A stretch of DNA of 64,000 nucleotides, taken from the NCBI RefSeq assembly GCF_032118995.1, contig NC_092651.1:21684349-21748348 (forward strand), given 5' to 3'. Position numbers and translations under genes: made by a program. Source of the DNA: Asterias amurensis. Taxonomy: Eukaryota; Echinodermata; Asteroidea; Forcipulatida; Asteriidae. Each line of letters opens with the position of its first letter. The stretch's first letter is position 1. Positions 1-12,200 of the stretch are shown here, in pieces. The notes below the pieces were generated by a model. The model saw nothing but the letters and a program-made list of their open reading frames with translations. It ran no database searches and was not told the DNA's origin.

Positions 1-86
1 TGTCAAACCACCAGTTTTTTTTCAGAGCCAACACTACTCAAAAGAGATTTACACATGGTGCTACCAGTTTCAAATCCTACTATGAG

Positions 87-463
87 TTAAAGACAGTGGA
101 CACTATTGGTAATTGTCAAAGACTAGCCTTCACAGTTGGAGTATCTCAACATATGCATAAAATAACTAACCTGTGAAAATTTGAGCTCAATCGGTCGTCG
201 AAGTTGCGAGATAATATTGAAAAAAAAACACCCTTGTCACACGAAGTTGTGTGCTTTTTGATGGTTGATTTCGAGACCTAAACTTGAGGTCTCAAAATCA
301 AATCCGTGGAAAATTACTTCTTTCTCGAAAACTATGTCACTTCAGAGGGAGCCTTTTCTCACAATGTTTTATACTACCAATCTCTTCCCATTACTTGTTA
401 CCAAGTAAGGTTTTATGCTAATAATTATTTTGAGTAATTACCAATAGTGTCCACTGCCTTTAA
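87..463 (-). mobile_element. TTAA MITE family 1, copy 1
   Basis: The ends are an inverted repeat reading AGGCAGTGGACACTATTGGT (one mismatch here) inside direct TTAA copies at 87-90 and 460-463. It is non-coding and about 377 bp. TTAA duplication is typical of piggyBac-type target choice, so a piggyBac-mobilised MITE is inferred. Eleven near-full copies occur in the window; this one is in the orientation called minus here. Confidence 0.85.
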
Positions 464-718
464 GATAAAATGTTTAATTGTAGTGAGCTCTTGGGGATCT
501 AGGCATCAGAGTGAATGTGTAAGATCTTAAAATTGACATAAACTCACCTGGGCTCAAAACCATGGCTCTACTTACCACCAAATTCTGTTTTTGCTTACTG
601 GGCTGGCGCTGAATTTCTGCACTAGCATGTAAGCAAAGAATGCCAGAAGAATGCCGAAGAGTAGCGTGGAATACGCACGTGCACAAGCAAGAACTCCTTG
701 CTTACCCGTGAGATTCAC

Positions 719-1084
719 TTAAAGCCATTGGACACTTTCGGAACAGAAAAAAAATAAAAGTTCACAGATTTGCATATAACTTTCAGGGTTTACAGAAGGT
801 AATGGTGAAAGACTTCCCTTGAAATATTATTCCATGAAATGCTTTATTGTTTGAGAAAACATTAAAACAATATCAATTCTCGCTATTGAGAATTTCAGAT
901 TTATTTTAAACACATGTCATGACACGGCGAAACATGCGGAAACAAGGGTGGGTTTTCCCGTTATGTTTTCCCGACTCCGATTGAGCCTAAATTTTCACAG
1001 GTTTGTTAGTTTATATATAAGTTGTGATACCCTAAGTATGGGCCTTGGATAATACTGTTTACCGAAAGCGTCCAATGGCTTTAA
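719..1084. mobile_element. TTAA MITE family 3
   Basis: The inverted ends read AGCCATTGGACACTTTCGG and CCGAAAGCGTCCAATGGCT, flanked by TTAA at 719-722 and 1081-1084. About 366 bp, non-coding. The termini resemble family 1 (GGACACT core), so it may be a related subfamily. Confidence 0.8.
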
Positions 1085-1601
1085 AGTAAGCACAGAATTC
1101 ACTGCTTCTGATTCTTTGCTTACGGTAAACATAAAATAACACTGATATAAACACAAAAGAAGCATGCACTAAGTTAAAATGTTTTTGCACAAGTATTGAG
1201 TTGGAAATTTGTTTTTAGTGTAAACATGATTCAACCCTAGCAGAGACTTTCTCAAAGGCTAAATATATTCAAATAAAAAGTAGGAAATTATAGATGCTGT
1301 CTGAATGATTAATAACATTTTTTTTGTTTTTTCTCCCTTTTTCTCAAAATTAACAAACTCCACCTATTTTAATACACTCCTTGCCTACATTCCAAATACC
1401 CCATCTTCTTTTCCTCACCAATTCTCTTTCCTTTATACCCTTTAATGTCTCAATCTTTTCACATCTCTTCTATTTCCCATTTTTCTTCTTTTTGAAATCT
1501 CGGTTATCTTCCAATCTTTTCCTTCTGCTCTTGACTCTACCCTATCCCATCCCCCTATTTCCCCTATTTCCCCTACTCTGCCCACCCTTCCCGACCAACA
1601 G

Positions 1602-3661
1602 CAACGCTACCAAATCTCCCAGATCATGGAGAACGCATCAAACCAAGGACCCGTGAAAAGTAAGGACGGTACCCCAGTCAAACTGGCGCCCGATTTCAAA
1701 GCCTATAACTTTGTTGATTGTGATGTTGACAAGCAACTAGGGTGTGATAATAACTCGGCCGATAGTGGCCAACTAGGCAATGGCGTAGTGGAGAAGAAGC
1801 GTAGCCTGGAGGAACACAACTCTGACGACCAAGTCGCTCTGGACACCTATGTGCCAAAGTACGCAATCATTTTACTGGGAAAATAGAATTAGAATTAGCT
1901 GCTGCAAACTTAATTAATAAAAGGACCTATGGTATAAATGCAAACAATAGTTGGCCTGACGTTTTGAGACTGACTGGGTCCAGCGCAAACGTCAGGCCAG
2001 GCCATTTTTTGAAATATTTTCCTGTGAATAAAAACTGTTTGTGGGTGTACTTGTCTTGCAAGTAATAGAAAATCTAATTCATCAGAGAATTTTTAAAAAA
2101 ATGTTCGTGCTCAATCCCGAGTTCAACTTCTTATTTGAAGAAAGTCACTTTTTCTCTTTGAGGAAATTAAAATACTGAAGAAAACAAATAACAGAATTTG
2201 TTGTTTATTTTTTAATTCAAAGTTTGTGTGCAAAAAATCTTCACGGCTTGATTTTGTTCATATGTATGATTTGCTGTGCAGTGATCTGTTTAAAAATCTT
2301 AGTATTGCAGTGATCATGATTAATAAACAGTTTATGGATAGTTTACTATTATGACTTTAACTTGGGGTGAAAAGGCAACTAACAGTGCTATCATTCTTAT
2401 TTTGAAATGCATTGATCTTTGTAAGCCAAAGTTGAATTATGATAGAGTGAGAGCAGTTTGTACTTGAAGTATTTTGTTAATTGAGAACTGCTCATCTTTT
2501 TTGAGAACTTTGTGCAAAGGTGTTTTTTCCACTGACACCCCAACACTGTATTGAAATAGTGTGCTGTTTTTTGTATGTTCTCCTCATTTATATAACAGGA
2601 TGACATACTTTGACTATATAGAAACATTTTGAATGATATTGACATTTGGTTATAATAGCCCTTGCATCGGCCACCATCGCTGAGGTCAAACAACAGAACG
2701 ATATGTCGCTGTACCTGGCACTAAAAACTCTTAGTCGAAAAGAGATCTTCATTAGCCCTAACATCTGATGTTGATTTCAAGGCCCGTGAATAATGTCAGA
2801 TACCCTGGCCCTTTGTACTTGTCGGTTGGTGCCAGATGTACATTTGACTTTGCATGACACAATACTACCACTGTGTTAAGCGACAGTCTGGAGTGCGTTT
2901 TGGCGACCCCAGCCTAATACTGTTTCGGTTGTTGGTCATTGGTTCTGATGTTCAGACTGAACGATAACTGAGTTGTGAGCTCGGTTACCGTTTTGGTTAT
3001 GATGTCAGAAACAGTTTTTGGTTGGGGTCGCTAAATCGCTAAAAGAGCTTGTGGCCTGGAATGCAACTTAAGGGGTCTAGGTGCAGACAACATTATAGAA
3101 TATCATAAAAACCTGGTAATCTTGCTTAGCAAAAAAACAGGTTACCGGCCAACATTCCATACATTTTACCTTGTTGCGACTGGTACCCTACTTGTTTTTT
3201 GCTTAGCAATAATATTTGCTAAGCAGCATTTTCTGCCAAACGGCTTTATGAAAATGAGCCCTGGTTGGGGTTTTCTGATATTTGTATTATTTTTATCCTA
3301 ACTAATCCTCTCTAACTTCGTTTTACTTCCCAACAGATTAAGCTACGCACCGGATGGTAACACCTACTTAGATCAATCAACAAAATTTCCCGAAACCAAG
3401 AAGAAAAAGAAGAAGAAGTTGAAGAAACACTCATCAGAGGAGATCCCAGATGACAATATTGTATCACCTCACGCCCAATTAGTGTCCCCACCGGAACCAG
3501 ACTACATGGCGTACAATAATAATGCAGGGAGTGGTTACGCGAATTACCCAAGTGCAGATGCTGTGTACCCACCTCTGTCGTATAGTTTAGATTACGCGCC
3601 GCAAGTCCCCAATCCAGTGTATCCACCTCCAACCAATAGCCACCAGAATGCATTCTTCTAA
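1602..3661 (+). CDS. 3' end of an unidentified gene (last two coding exons)
   Basis: Two exons: 1602-1858 and 3337-3661, stop TAA at 3659. The first has an acceptor (ccaacag) at 1595-1601 and a donor gtacgc at 1859; the second follows cccaacag. The frame is continuous across the splice (AA|A Lys) and already open at 1602, so the gene's 5' part lies left of the window; a Met at 1626 could also be an internal or alternative start. The roughly 193 visible residues are hydrophilic with no membrane span: an acidic, Asn-rich part, then a run of seven Lys followed by L-K-K and an acidic stretch, then a Pro/Tyr-rich end with two YPP motifs (DAVYPPL, PVYPPP) and a final NAFF. This looks like a disordered cytoplasmic tail or adaptor end. 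I do not recognise the family and assign no function. Confidence 0.7.
1859..3336 (+). other. Last intron of the unidentified gene
   Basis: GT-AG intron of about 1.48 kb, AT-rich, with no coding signal. A decayed copy of the 'gcttagcaa ... tttatgaaaatgagccc' repeat (the GGGCCC-ended MITE family) lies at about 3110-3264. Confidence 0.6.
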
Positions 3662-4861
3662 AGTCCCATTAACTGGAAACAATCCCTCTGCTGCCCCTTC
3701 CCAGGTTGTATTGTGAGTTGGGTGTGATCCCTGCGTATACACACAGCCATGTTTATGGAGCAGACCGAGGAATTCTCTTTGTTTTCCCATTGTTTGGACA
3801 TTTTTTTCAAAATCTACCGAGGACTGTCCCTGGTGTGACTTTTTCCCGGATCCCTTTTGTTTAAGTCCTCGGATATCAATAGCAGACATGCCCACGTATA
3901 CACAGTTTTATAACACATCAGTGTATGGGTAAATCCGATAAAATAACTACAACTTTAAACAAATATTGTCATACTTGTTGTTGTACAGCTAGCTGTTGTT
4001 TTAATTCCTCGACGTTCACTATTTTTTAAAGCGTTAGAATGGGAACGGAATAATTTTTGTTACAATCCCCCCCCCCCTTGATAGAAGTCAGACACGTTTG
4101 TCGAAATAACCATGTGTGGAAATTGAAATGTTTCACAAAATTTGTTATCATTCCGTTAGAAATGTCAAGACTACAAAATATTTAGAAACATGTCAATAAG
4201 GAAATTAAGAAATAATATGAAATATTTGTCATCGATGTGTTCTTTGATATTTAGTTTTTCTAAGTATGATTTTTATATTTTGATTTACAAATGAAGACGG
4301 GTATTTTCGAAACCTGTTACCTGTAGATTAATTAACTGTTCTCTTCTATTTATTTCTTTTGTATATACTAATTAATCATTGGTCTGTATTTGTACATTTT
4401 GTAGAGTTTTTAAAGATGTAAAGTTTAGAGGCTGAATTTAAGGACTTATAAGATGACTTTGAGATATCTTGGCAGTATGAAATAATGCCGTTTCAGGAAC
4501 TTTAATCTATTTATTGATGTACTATCATAAAAGTTTCTTATAGTTTTGAGGTTTGGGTTTTGGGTTCCTCTTGCAGTACTTGTTTTAGGAATATATTACA
4601 CTTTGATGACGTGCCTTTTAATTGTAAATAAAAGTTGTTAGATTGTATATGTAAATTAATGAGAAGATGATAGAATCTTTCAATCTTGTTAATTCTAGGG
4701 TTGTGTAGCATACTATCTAAAGTCAGTGTCATGTATACTTTTACATGCCCCCTAAAAAAACAAAAAACTAAAAACACAACTTGATGTTATGTACATGATG
4801 TACATACAGCCAGGCAGTGAGAACAATTTATATAAAGTTTACTCATATTTTGGCATTTCGG

Positions 4862-5068
4862 CAGAACATAACTGTTTTAGAACATAGGGGTGTCGAAAAC
4901 ATTTTGGTGTTGGAACATAGGGTATTTTGAACATAGGGGTGTCAGAACATGGGGTAGGTTGAACATAAGGTGATCGGAACATAGGGGTGTCGGAATATGA
5001 GGGTGTCGGAACATAGGGTAGTTTGAACTTTGGGTTATCGGAACATAGGGAAGTGTCGGAATATAGAG
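4862..5068. repeat. Degenerate minisatellite of 'gaacataggg(g)tgtcg' units
   Basis: About ten imperfect repeats of a GGAACATAGGG-type word, alternating with GTGTCG or TAGTTT spacers. Unit length varies (roughly 17-25 bp), and no open frame is conserved through it. Confidence 0.75.
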
Positions 5069-5597
5069 CTGTCCTCTTTGTCTTTAAGCTCCAAGATCTT
5101 CAGACATATCCTACTTGATCCTGACTAATCTTTAGTCATGTGTTAATAGTGCTGTGTGCAATATGTCTTTTTTAATATATTTCATTACATTTATGTGGCA
5201 TTCTGTAAACAATTATCAAACTGTTTTGTATCTTTTTCTTCAGCTGATGCAAGACTTAAACTTGTGTGTGTGAAACTGTTAGAACAGTATTTAATACGGT
5301 CCTTTTGAAACTTAATTTTGTTATAATCATTTGTCTTAGAAATAGACAGGGGGTTGCTTGAAACCTTTTCATGCCTAGTGTCTAAAGGCCATGCCATACG
5401 AGGCAATTTACTGGCAACGAGTTCCAGGCAATCTCCAAGAAGAGAACCCATGCGCATTGGCATGTTCACATTCTCTGGGCTTGTAACGTATCGTTTGGAA
5501 AAAAGGCTTGTGCGTTACCAAAGTGATCCAGTAGTATGCACTGCAGTTGGTTGCCTCCAACAAGTTGCCTGTAAAAATTACCTCGAGTGACAAGGCC

Positions 5598-5973
5598 TTA
5601 AAGACACTGGACACTATTGGTAGTTGTCAAAGACCAGTCTTCTCACTTGGTGTATCTCAACATATGCATGAAACAACAAACCTGTGAAAATTTGAGGTGT
5701 ATTGGTCGTTGAAGTTGCGAGATAATGAAAGACCCTTGTCACCTGAAGTTGTGTGCTTTCAGATGCTTGATTTTGAGATCTCAAAACCTAATTCTGAAGT
5801 CTCAAAATCCACTTCGTAGAAAATTGCTTCTTTCTCGAAAATTAAGTCACTTCAGAGGGAGCCGTTTCTCACAGTGTTTTATACAATTAACCTATCCCCA
5901 TTACTCGTTACCAAGTAAGGTTTTATGCCAATAATTATTTTGAGTAATTACCAATAGTATCCACTGCCCTTAA
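5598..5973 (-). mobile_element. TTAA MITE family 1, copy 2
   Basis: TTAA at 5598-5601 and 5970-5973 enclose the family-1 inverted ends (gacactggacactattgg and its partner). Same internal order as copy 1. Non-coding; the open frame within it is an artefact shared by many copies. Confidence 0.85.
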
Positions 5974-6220
5974 CTGCTTACATTTATATTACTGGTACTA
6001 TTGTATTTTTAATGACAGTCACCCCACAATGTTCTAGAGACCCATAGTTTTGTTACCTTTGAAAGATAAATTCTAGATGTCCGTTGGTTAATTGTCATTC
6101 AAAGTTTTATTCATTCCAGTTTTATTTCTATGTTCTGTGTGCTACTGTTGTACAAATTTAATCTCTCAATATTTAATTTGACATCAATTTGGTTAACCTT
6201 GAAGAAAATTGTTATGAACT

Positions 6221-6440
6221 GGGCCCAAGTTCATAAAGCCTTTAAGCACAAATATGATAGCATGAAATTTCTTCCTCAGTAAAAACAGGATTACCAACCA
6301 AAGTTCCACGTGATTTTCAAAGCAAGCATTAGCTGGAATGCCAGTAATAAGCAACATGCAACACATTTTGGTTGTTATCTTGTTTTTATCAAGGAAGAAA
6401 TTTCATGCTAAGCAAGTTATTGTTTAATGAAATTGGGCCC
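6221..6440. mobile_element. GGGCCC-ended MITE
   Basis: Inverted ends GGGCCCAAGTTCATAAAGC and an approximate partner ending AATGAAATTGGGCCC. A second, truncated relative follows directly (6441 to about 6590). Relatives lie at about 3110-3264, 22612-22783, 24471-24575, 29499-29732 and 50139-50332. Confidence 0.65.
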
Positions 6441-6972
6441 TGGGCCTAATTTCATGAAGCATGTAAGCACAAGAACTTGCTAAGCAGATACATAATAGTA
6501 TTGCTTAGCAGAAACAAGTTACCAGCCAAAATTTTACAGCCACTCTTTTTTTGCTTAGCAAAGAAATTTGTCAAACAGAACTGTCACCTGCCACTACCCT
6601 ATGTTATCTTTCAGAAGATACGTTAATATTTAACTTTATACCATGGCTTGATGATGATCAACCAAGTTACTTTGTTGTTTGTGTGCTCATGAGGTTGTAG
6701 CGTCCAGCAAGATGTATTCTTATTCCTTAATACCGGTACTTCAAGGTTGAAGACCTAAATATCTTTTTATATTGTTTCTAATGTAATACGTGTTTATTAC
6801 ATAAATTATTCTTGTACTAGCTGAAAATGAGCCAGAATAAAAGTTTTTATCAGATTAAGAACTCACTTATCGGTTTGGTTTCATGGCAAAGTGGGACAGA
6901 TTAAAACTGCAGGAAGTTGTAGCGAAATTCCACTAACAGCTGTCAACATGCCTTAAAAAATTGGCGCTTTCA

Positions 6973-7364
6973 TTAAAGGCAATGGACACTTTTCTTTTGG
7001 TAATTATTTGTACTCAAAATATATACAGTATAAGCGTAAAGACCAACTTGGTAGTAGTGAGCAATGGAGAGCTGTTAATAGTGTTAAACATTTTGAAAAA
7101 CATCTCCCTCTGCAGTAACATAGTTTTTGAGAAAGGTCATTCCTCACTAAAATATTTGAAGCCTTTTGTCAGGCATCTAAAAGCACACACAATTGTGCAA
7201 CAAGGTTTTTTCTTCTTTCATTATTCTCTTGCAACTTCAATGACCTAGAGTCCAAAATGTTCACAGATTTGTTCTTTTATGCACATGGTGAGATACACCA
7301 TGGAGGAAAAAATTACACCAAGTGAGAGTCTTTGACCATTTACCAAAGGTGTCCAGGCCTTTAA
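6973..7364 (+). mobile_element. TTAA MITE family 1, copy 3
   Basis: TTAA at 6973-6976 and 7361-7364. More diverged than the other copies (ends read AGGCAATGGACAC and GTGTCCAGGCCT), so probably an older insertion. Confidence 0.75.
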
Positions 7365-8060
7365 GAGACTTGCTATTCCCCTTTGTGGTAGGTGGAATGT
7401 CAACTGTGAATAGCGACATTCTATTTACCTTTGTTAGGGCGAGTCAAAACCACCGAAGTGTAAGTTTAGTTAACTTCTTTTATGCACACCCAAGAGCACA
7501 TTATTCATTTGCTGTATGTTCCTTCAACACGACCATATAAAACACATGGAGACAACAGATATTCTCTCACTCGTCTCCAGCTTGATAGATAGAAGACGCA
7601 TCTAAGGGTCGTCCAACGTGCGCCGCCTGTGTATAGACAAAGGCCAAAGGAAAAACGGGGAAAGGATCTCCATATAGGTAAGGGAAACTTCGGCTTAGGA
7701 ACCACCCCTTGGCCATAACCAAAAGTGAACATTTTTCAAATTACTGGCCAATCAGTAGGCTGGATAAAAAAAGGCCAGAAATTGGTCGCGAGGTCGTAAT
7801 TTTTTACCAGTAGTCTACCACCGGCCACGCCCCCTATTTTATTAAAAACCGCTGCTGCAAGTATCCACGAAACTGTAAGATTAATAAATTTGCTGTTAGG
7901 TCCAACCATGTTTAATGTTTCGGGAAAAGATTTGTAGATTTTGTAGGAAGTTTTAACACCAGTGGATAGAATTTATTCAAAGATTTGAAGAGCATCCATG
8001 GCTCATCCCGATACGATACGATCCCACTAGTCGCGTGTTCTTAGTTGGCTATTGTTTACA

Positions 8061-8068
8061 TCACGTGA
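8061..8068. promoter_or_regulatory. CLEAR-like E-box upstream of GH27-A
   Basis: The palindrome TCACGTGA lies about 1.16 kb upstream of the GH27-A start codon. Just downstream, about 8070-8158 could be the non-coding first exon, ending AAAGAAG before gtaaaa; this would pair with the acceptor at 9211-9213. CACGTG boxes with flanking T and A match the core bound by TFEB/TFE3/MITF at lysosomal genes. Use by this gene is inferred. Confidence 0.5.
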
Positions 8069-8376
8069 TCGATCACATGATCTTTCGTTTTCAACTTCAA
8101 CTTTCTCAGTATGCTGTTTTGCTGCAGGGGACGTAATCCATGATAAGCTCTAAAGAAGGTAAAATACAACTTTGTGTGGTTGACAGGATTTATGATAAAT
8201 TAGTTGAAAATATTGACAAGTTGATGGCATTTACGTCATGTCAGGAATAATTAAAGCTGTGTTTAGAGTAACAAACAAACAAAGGAGGCAGGATTAAATT
8301 TGAAACAAATTAAATTAGTTTTTATGCGCCCGGTAACCGGACACACATTGTTCCATTGTGCCATGGAGGAAGAACA

Positions 8377-8510
8377 TGGATAACTTTCCGTATGGCGCCA
8401 CCACTTTTTCACTCTTTTTTACAAAAAGGGATATCTCATTGAGGTAAATTAGGTACTATATTATTTCATATCGAATGAAAAAGTGGTGGCGCCATACGGA
8501 AACTTTTCCC
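8377..8510. mobile_element. Short palindromic MITE (family 5), copy 1
   Basis: The left arm TTTCCGTATGGCGCCACCAC is mirrored by the right arm GTGGTGGCGCCATACGGAAA about 130 bp apart. A second copy lies at 51985-52125, and a weaker GTGGTGGCAGGATATGGAAA relative at about 42430-42460. Confidence 0.8.
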
Positions 8511-8850
8511 ATCGATCGTTAAACGGTTCTACTTCTAGCTCTATGTTTATTTAATCTTTAATATTTGATTAATAAGTTATTTTGTTTATTTATTTTTCAC
8601 TTTTCTTGCATTCTGGATTTTCTCTTTATAGCTTCCTAGGGCTAGGCTTATGTTTCATGTTTAATGTTATTTGAGTTACATGTATGATGTTTGAATGTGG
8701 ATTTGTGCAGCTTTATATGTTTTCAATAAAAGATGACAGAACAATTCAAGCAAAAGCGATACCAAATGGGCGGGTAAGAGGGTTTTAGAGGTGAATTGGA
8801 TCGAATTACATATTAAAAATATGGTTTGACTGGTATTGTAATGGGCCATA

Positions 8851-9127
8851 TTTTTGACCGCGCGAGGGCGCTCTCAATCACTTCCGGGGGTATATTCATT
8901 CATACCCAAAACAGTTATTAAAGATTGGAACACATTACCACCACAGACATCTAATCCGTCACGGACAATAAGACTGTTAAAGGAGCCGTTATAATCCACC
9001 TCTAAAGCAAATTGAAACTACGGCGCAACACTAGTGACAGAACGCCTATTAATCTGTGCAGGGCGAATCGCGTATACCCCCGGAAGTGATAAAAGTACTA
9101 TTTATAGCGCCCTCGCGCGGTCAAAAA
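8851..9127. mobile_element. Inverted-repeat MITE in the GH27-A 5' intron
   Basis: Ends TTTTTGACCGCGCGAGGGCG and its reverse complement. A second nested inverted pair (cacttccgggggtata / tatacccccggaagtg) lies inside. About 277 bp, GC-rich ends, non-coding. It stops about 100 bp before the GH27-A start codon and 84 bp before the acceptor at 9211-9213. Confidence 0.8.
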
Positions 9128-9228
9128 TAAGGCGCATTAAGTCAAAGAAGGACTGCATTTACCAAGGTACAAATTCCCGCTTGAAATTGACTCATTTTTA
9201 TTGACTTCCCCAGAATTAAACAAGAACA

Positions 9229-12200
9229 ATGTTAGCGCTAGCATTGATGCTGTTGTGTGCAGTGAGTACGCAGGCATTGGACAATGGCCTAGCAAGGACA
9301 CCTCCTATGGGATGGTTGATCTGGGAACGATTCAGATGCAATGTTGACTGTGATAAAGACCCCAAGAATTGTGTCAGGTAAGTGCCATCAGAAAACTTGA
9401 AGGTCGTAACTTGAAAAATTAAACTTGAGTGTGATCCCTGGCAACACGGTAGTCAACAGTTTGCATGGCTTCTTACTGGCACCCCTAACAAAGATAGTGA
9501 CAAAATAGGAAGACCACCAACGTAGGGCCAGAAAGCTCAGTTGGTGGAGCACTGCTGCATTAATCAGGAGGTCGATGGTTCAAATCATGCTCAAATAAAA
9601 GTTTTCTTTTATCAACCCGAATCAAAACATGTGGATTACAGTTACACAATACATTATCTCAGGAGGACTTCCCACATATATTTTTGGCTTGGTAAGTGTT
9701 GTCTTTAAAGGCACTGGGCACTGTTGGTAATTACTCAAAACAATTTTTATCATAAAAAAACTGTTGATCTAGTATAAAACATTGTGAGAAACAGTAGTTT
9801 TTGAGAAAGAGGTAATTCCTCCTTCAAATATTAAAAGACTTCAGGCCTGAAGCCCTTTCATAAGCATCTGAAAGCACACTCATTTGTGCATCAAGGGTGT
9901 TTTTTCCCTTTCATTATTCTCTCACAACCTGGATGACCAACTGAGTCAAAATTTTCAGAGATTTATTACTTGATGCATAGTAAAGTAAAAAACTATGCAT
10001 ATGTTGAGATACACCAAGTTAGAAGACTGGTCTTTGATAATTACCAAAGGTGTCCAGTGCCCTCTAAACAATATAATATCTAGGAGGACTTCCCACTTAA
10101 ATTTGTGGCTTGCTTAGTGTTTCTTTAAACCTTTGCACTCTTGTGAACATTTTATGGAACTATTTCTTTATTCTCAGTGAGACCCTGATGAAGGAAATGG
10201 CACAGCATATAATAACGGATGGGTACAAGGATGCTGGGTACGAGTACGTCAATTTGGATGATTGTTGGATGTCGAAAGAACGTGATTCTCAAGGAAGACT
10301 TCAAGGAGATCCAGTACGCTTCCCGAGTGGAATCAAAGCTTTGGCTGATTATGTAAGTCGAGATAGTCATATCTTCTTCAAAGGGTTTCAGTACTTTTTC
10401 TATGACACAAAACACAAACCTCTACAGATTTTTGTATTTAACTTTTTTTTATAGATAATTATAGTACAAGGTTTCCCTTAAAATATAACTTGCCTAGGTG
10501 CTGTTGTTTTTTTAGAAATGAGCAAAACAATTTCACAAAAACTATTTTTCGTTTCAGTCAGACGAAAATTATTTTAGCATATAAAATGGATTTACGCGGC
10601 TCTCCTAAAAACATTTCACCTTTTTTCTCAAAAACTTGACGACTTATGAAGCTAAAACTTCTGCAGGTAAATTATATTAAATACATCTTCATTCACAGGC
10701 AAAAAACTTAATCTACACAATCAAAACCCTCTGTACGGTGCAATTGACCAATGTTTTAAAAACCATTTATAAATACCTCGGACAGTTTCGCTATTCCTAT
10801 TGGTGGAGAGCGCATCGCGTAGGTGTGTACAAACCTTTGTTTATGACCAGTAAAAAGTGTTAACTCATGGGCGTGACACGCGAGCTTGCACCTGTGACAC
10901 CTGTTCTTTTGAGACAGTTGCTTCATTCCTATTGGTCGAGAGCAACGGCTAACAGTTGTGCCATATCACGCGATACGCGCGACGCGCACAGCATTCCCTT
11001 TATAAGGATTTGTTTACCCGAGCGCGGCGTAGGGCCTTACCATTTCATAGCTGGAGGGGTGTTGTGTTGAAAGAAATCATTGAATAATTATAGTTTTTGC
11101 ATTTATTTTACATTTTGACCAAAAAGTGTTGATGTTTTTGACCGAAAAGGTAATGAATGGGAATCAAAGTGTGGTGAATCTGTTTTCAACTAGTGGTTTA
11201 AACCCGCCGAGGCCTGGTTTTTGATAATTTACCTCGACTTAATCTCGGTAAAATTATCAAGAACCAGGCCTCATTGGGATTAAACCACTAGTTGAAAACC
11301 TCTTCACCACACATTGATTCCCTTAATCAATGCGTATTTCTTGACCCCTCTAAGTTTGTCTCTCAGAGTAGATTTTTAGACATTAGATATTTCTTTCTGC
11401 TCAATCTGACTTTTTGTTTTGAAATACTTCACAGATGCACAGCGGAGGTTTGAAGCTTGGAATCTATGAAGATTACGGAACTCAGACCTGTGGTTTATAC
11501 CCAGGGAGTCTTGGTTACTTGGAGCTAGATGCAAAGACGTTTGCAGAGTGGGGTATTGATATGTTGAAGATGGATGGATGCCATTCAAATGTCTCAACCA
11601 TGAAGAAAGGTACCTTACCCATACATTGATGATTTATGTATCTAGCATCTCAGCCCTTCCATGTTTCCATTTTATATACCTGGGTTGAGAGAAGCAATTA
11701 TGGTTAATAATGATAATAATAACGACCAGTTTTTATATAGCGCTTTTCACACCCTAAGGGTGCTCAAAGCGCTTCCAACATTATTACCCCTGGTCACTGA
11801 GCCTTATTCATTCCTTAAACCATCTCAGCTCCCTGGGGAGTATATAGCCTGTGCAACTAATATGTGCTATTCGGCTAAAACAATCACAAGAACCATCTCT
11901 GCCCTCACTGGTACCCATTTACCCATGGGTGGACAGAGGCAAATTATAGTTAAGTGCCTTGCTCTGAAAGACGCGAGTTCCATGACTGGGAATTAAACCC
12001 ACATTCTGATTATTTAGCCTTCAATGGTATGATATCTTCCTATACTTTAGTCGGATTTCCGATTTTTACACCATGAATACTATTTGAACAAGTATGTCAG
12101 CCCTCGTCGAACAACAAATGTTCCTACTTTTTTCCAAGGAAAAATTATCATGCCTGTCTGCATCAGAATTTAAGTTTATGAATTTGAGTAAAGATACATT

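Larger units (their letters stand above)
1..1601. other. Intron or upstream sequence of the first gene, repeat-filled
   Basis: No coding exon could be supported. The stretch holds two TTAA-flanked MITEs (87-463 and 719-1084, listed separately) and a long pyrimidine-rich tract at about 1320-1600 that runs into the acceptor of the exon beginning at 1602. The open frame through this tract is low-complexity translation of the pyrimidine tract, not a gene. Confidence 0.6.
3662..8060 (+). other. 3' UTR and intergenic region before GH27-A
   Basis: No further exon is seen. Possible polyadenylation signals AATAAA lie at 4627-4632 and 6836-6841, so the 3' UTR of the upstream gene may be 1-3 kb long. 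The region holds a minisatellite (4862-5068), two family-1 MITEs (5598-5973, 6973-7364) and two GGGCCC-ended repeats (6221-6590). Confidence 0.55.

Noticed and set aside
1381-1600. A 91-residue Pro/Phe/Leu-rich protein starting at 1381
   Set aside because: It is translation of the pyrimidine tract in front of an acceptor. A Met-first reading has no support beyond the run of C and T.
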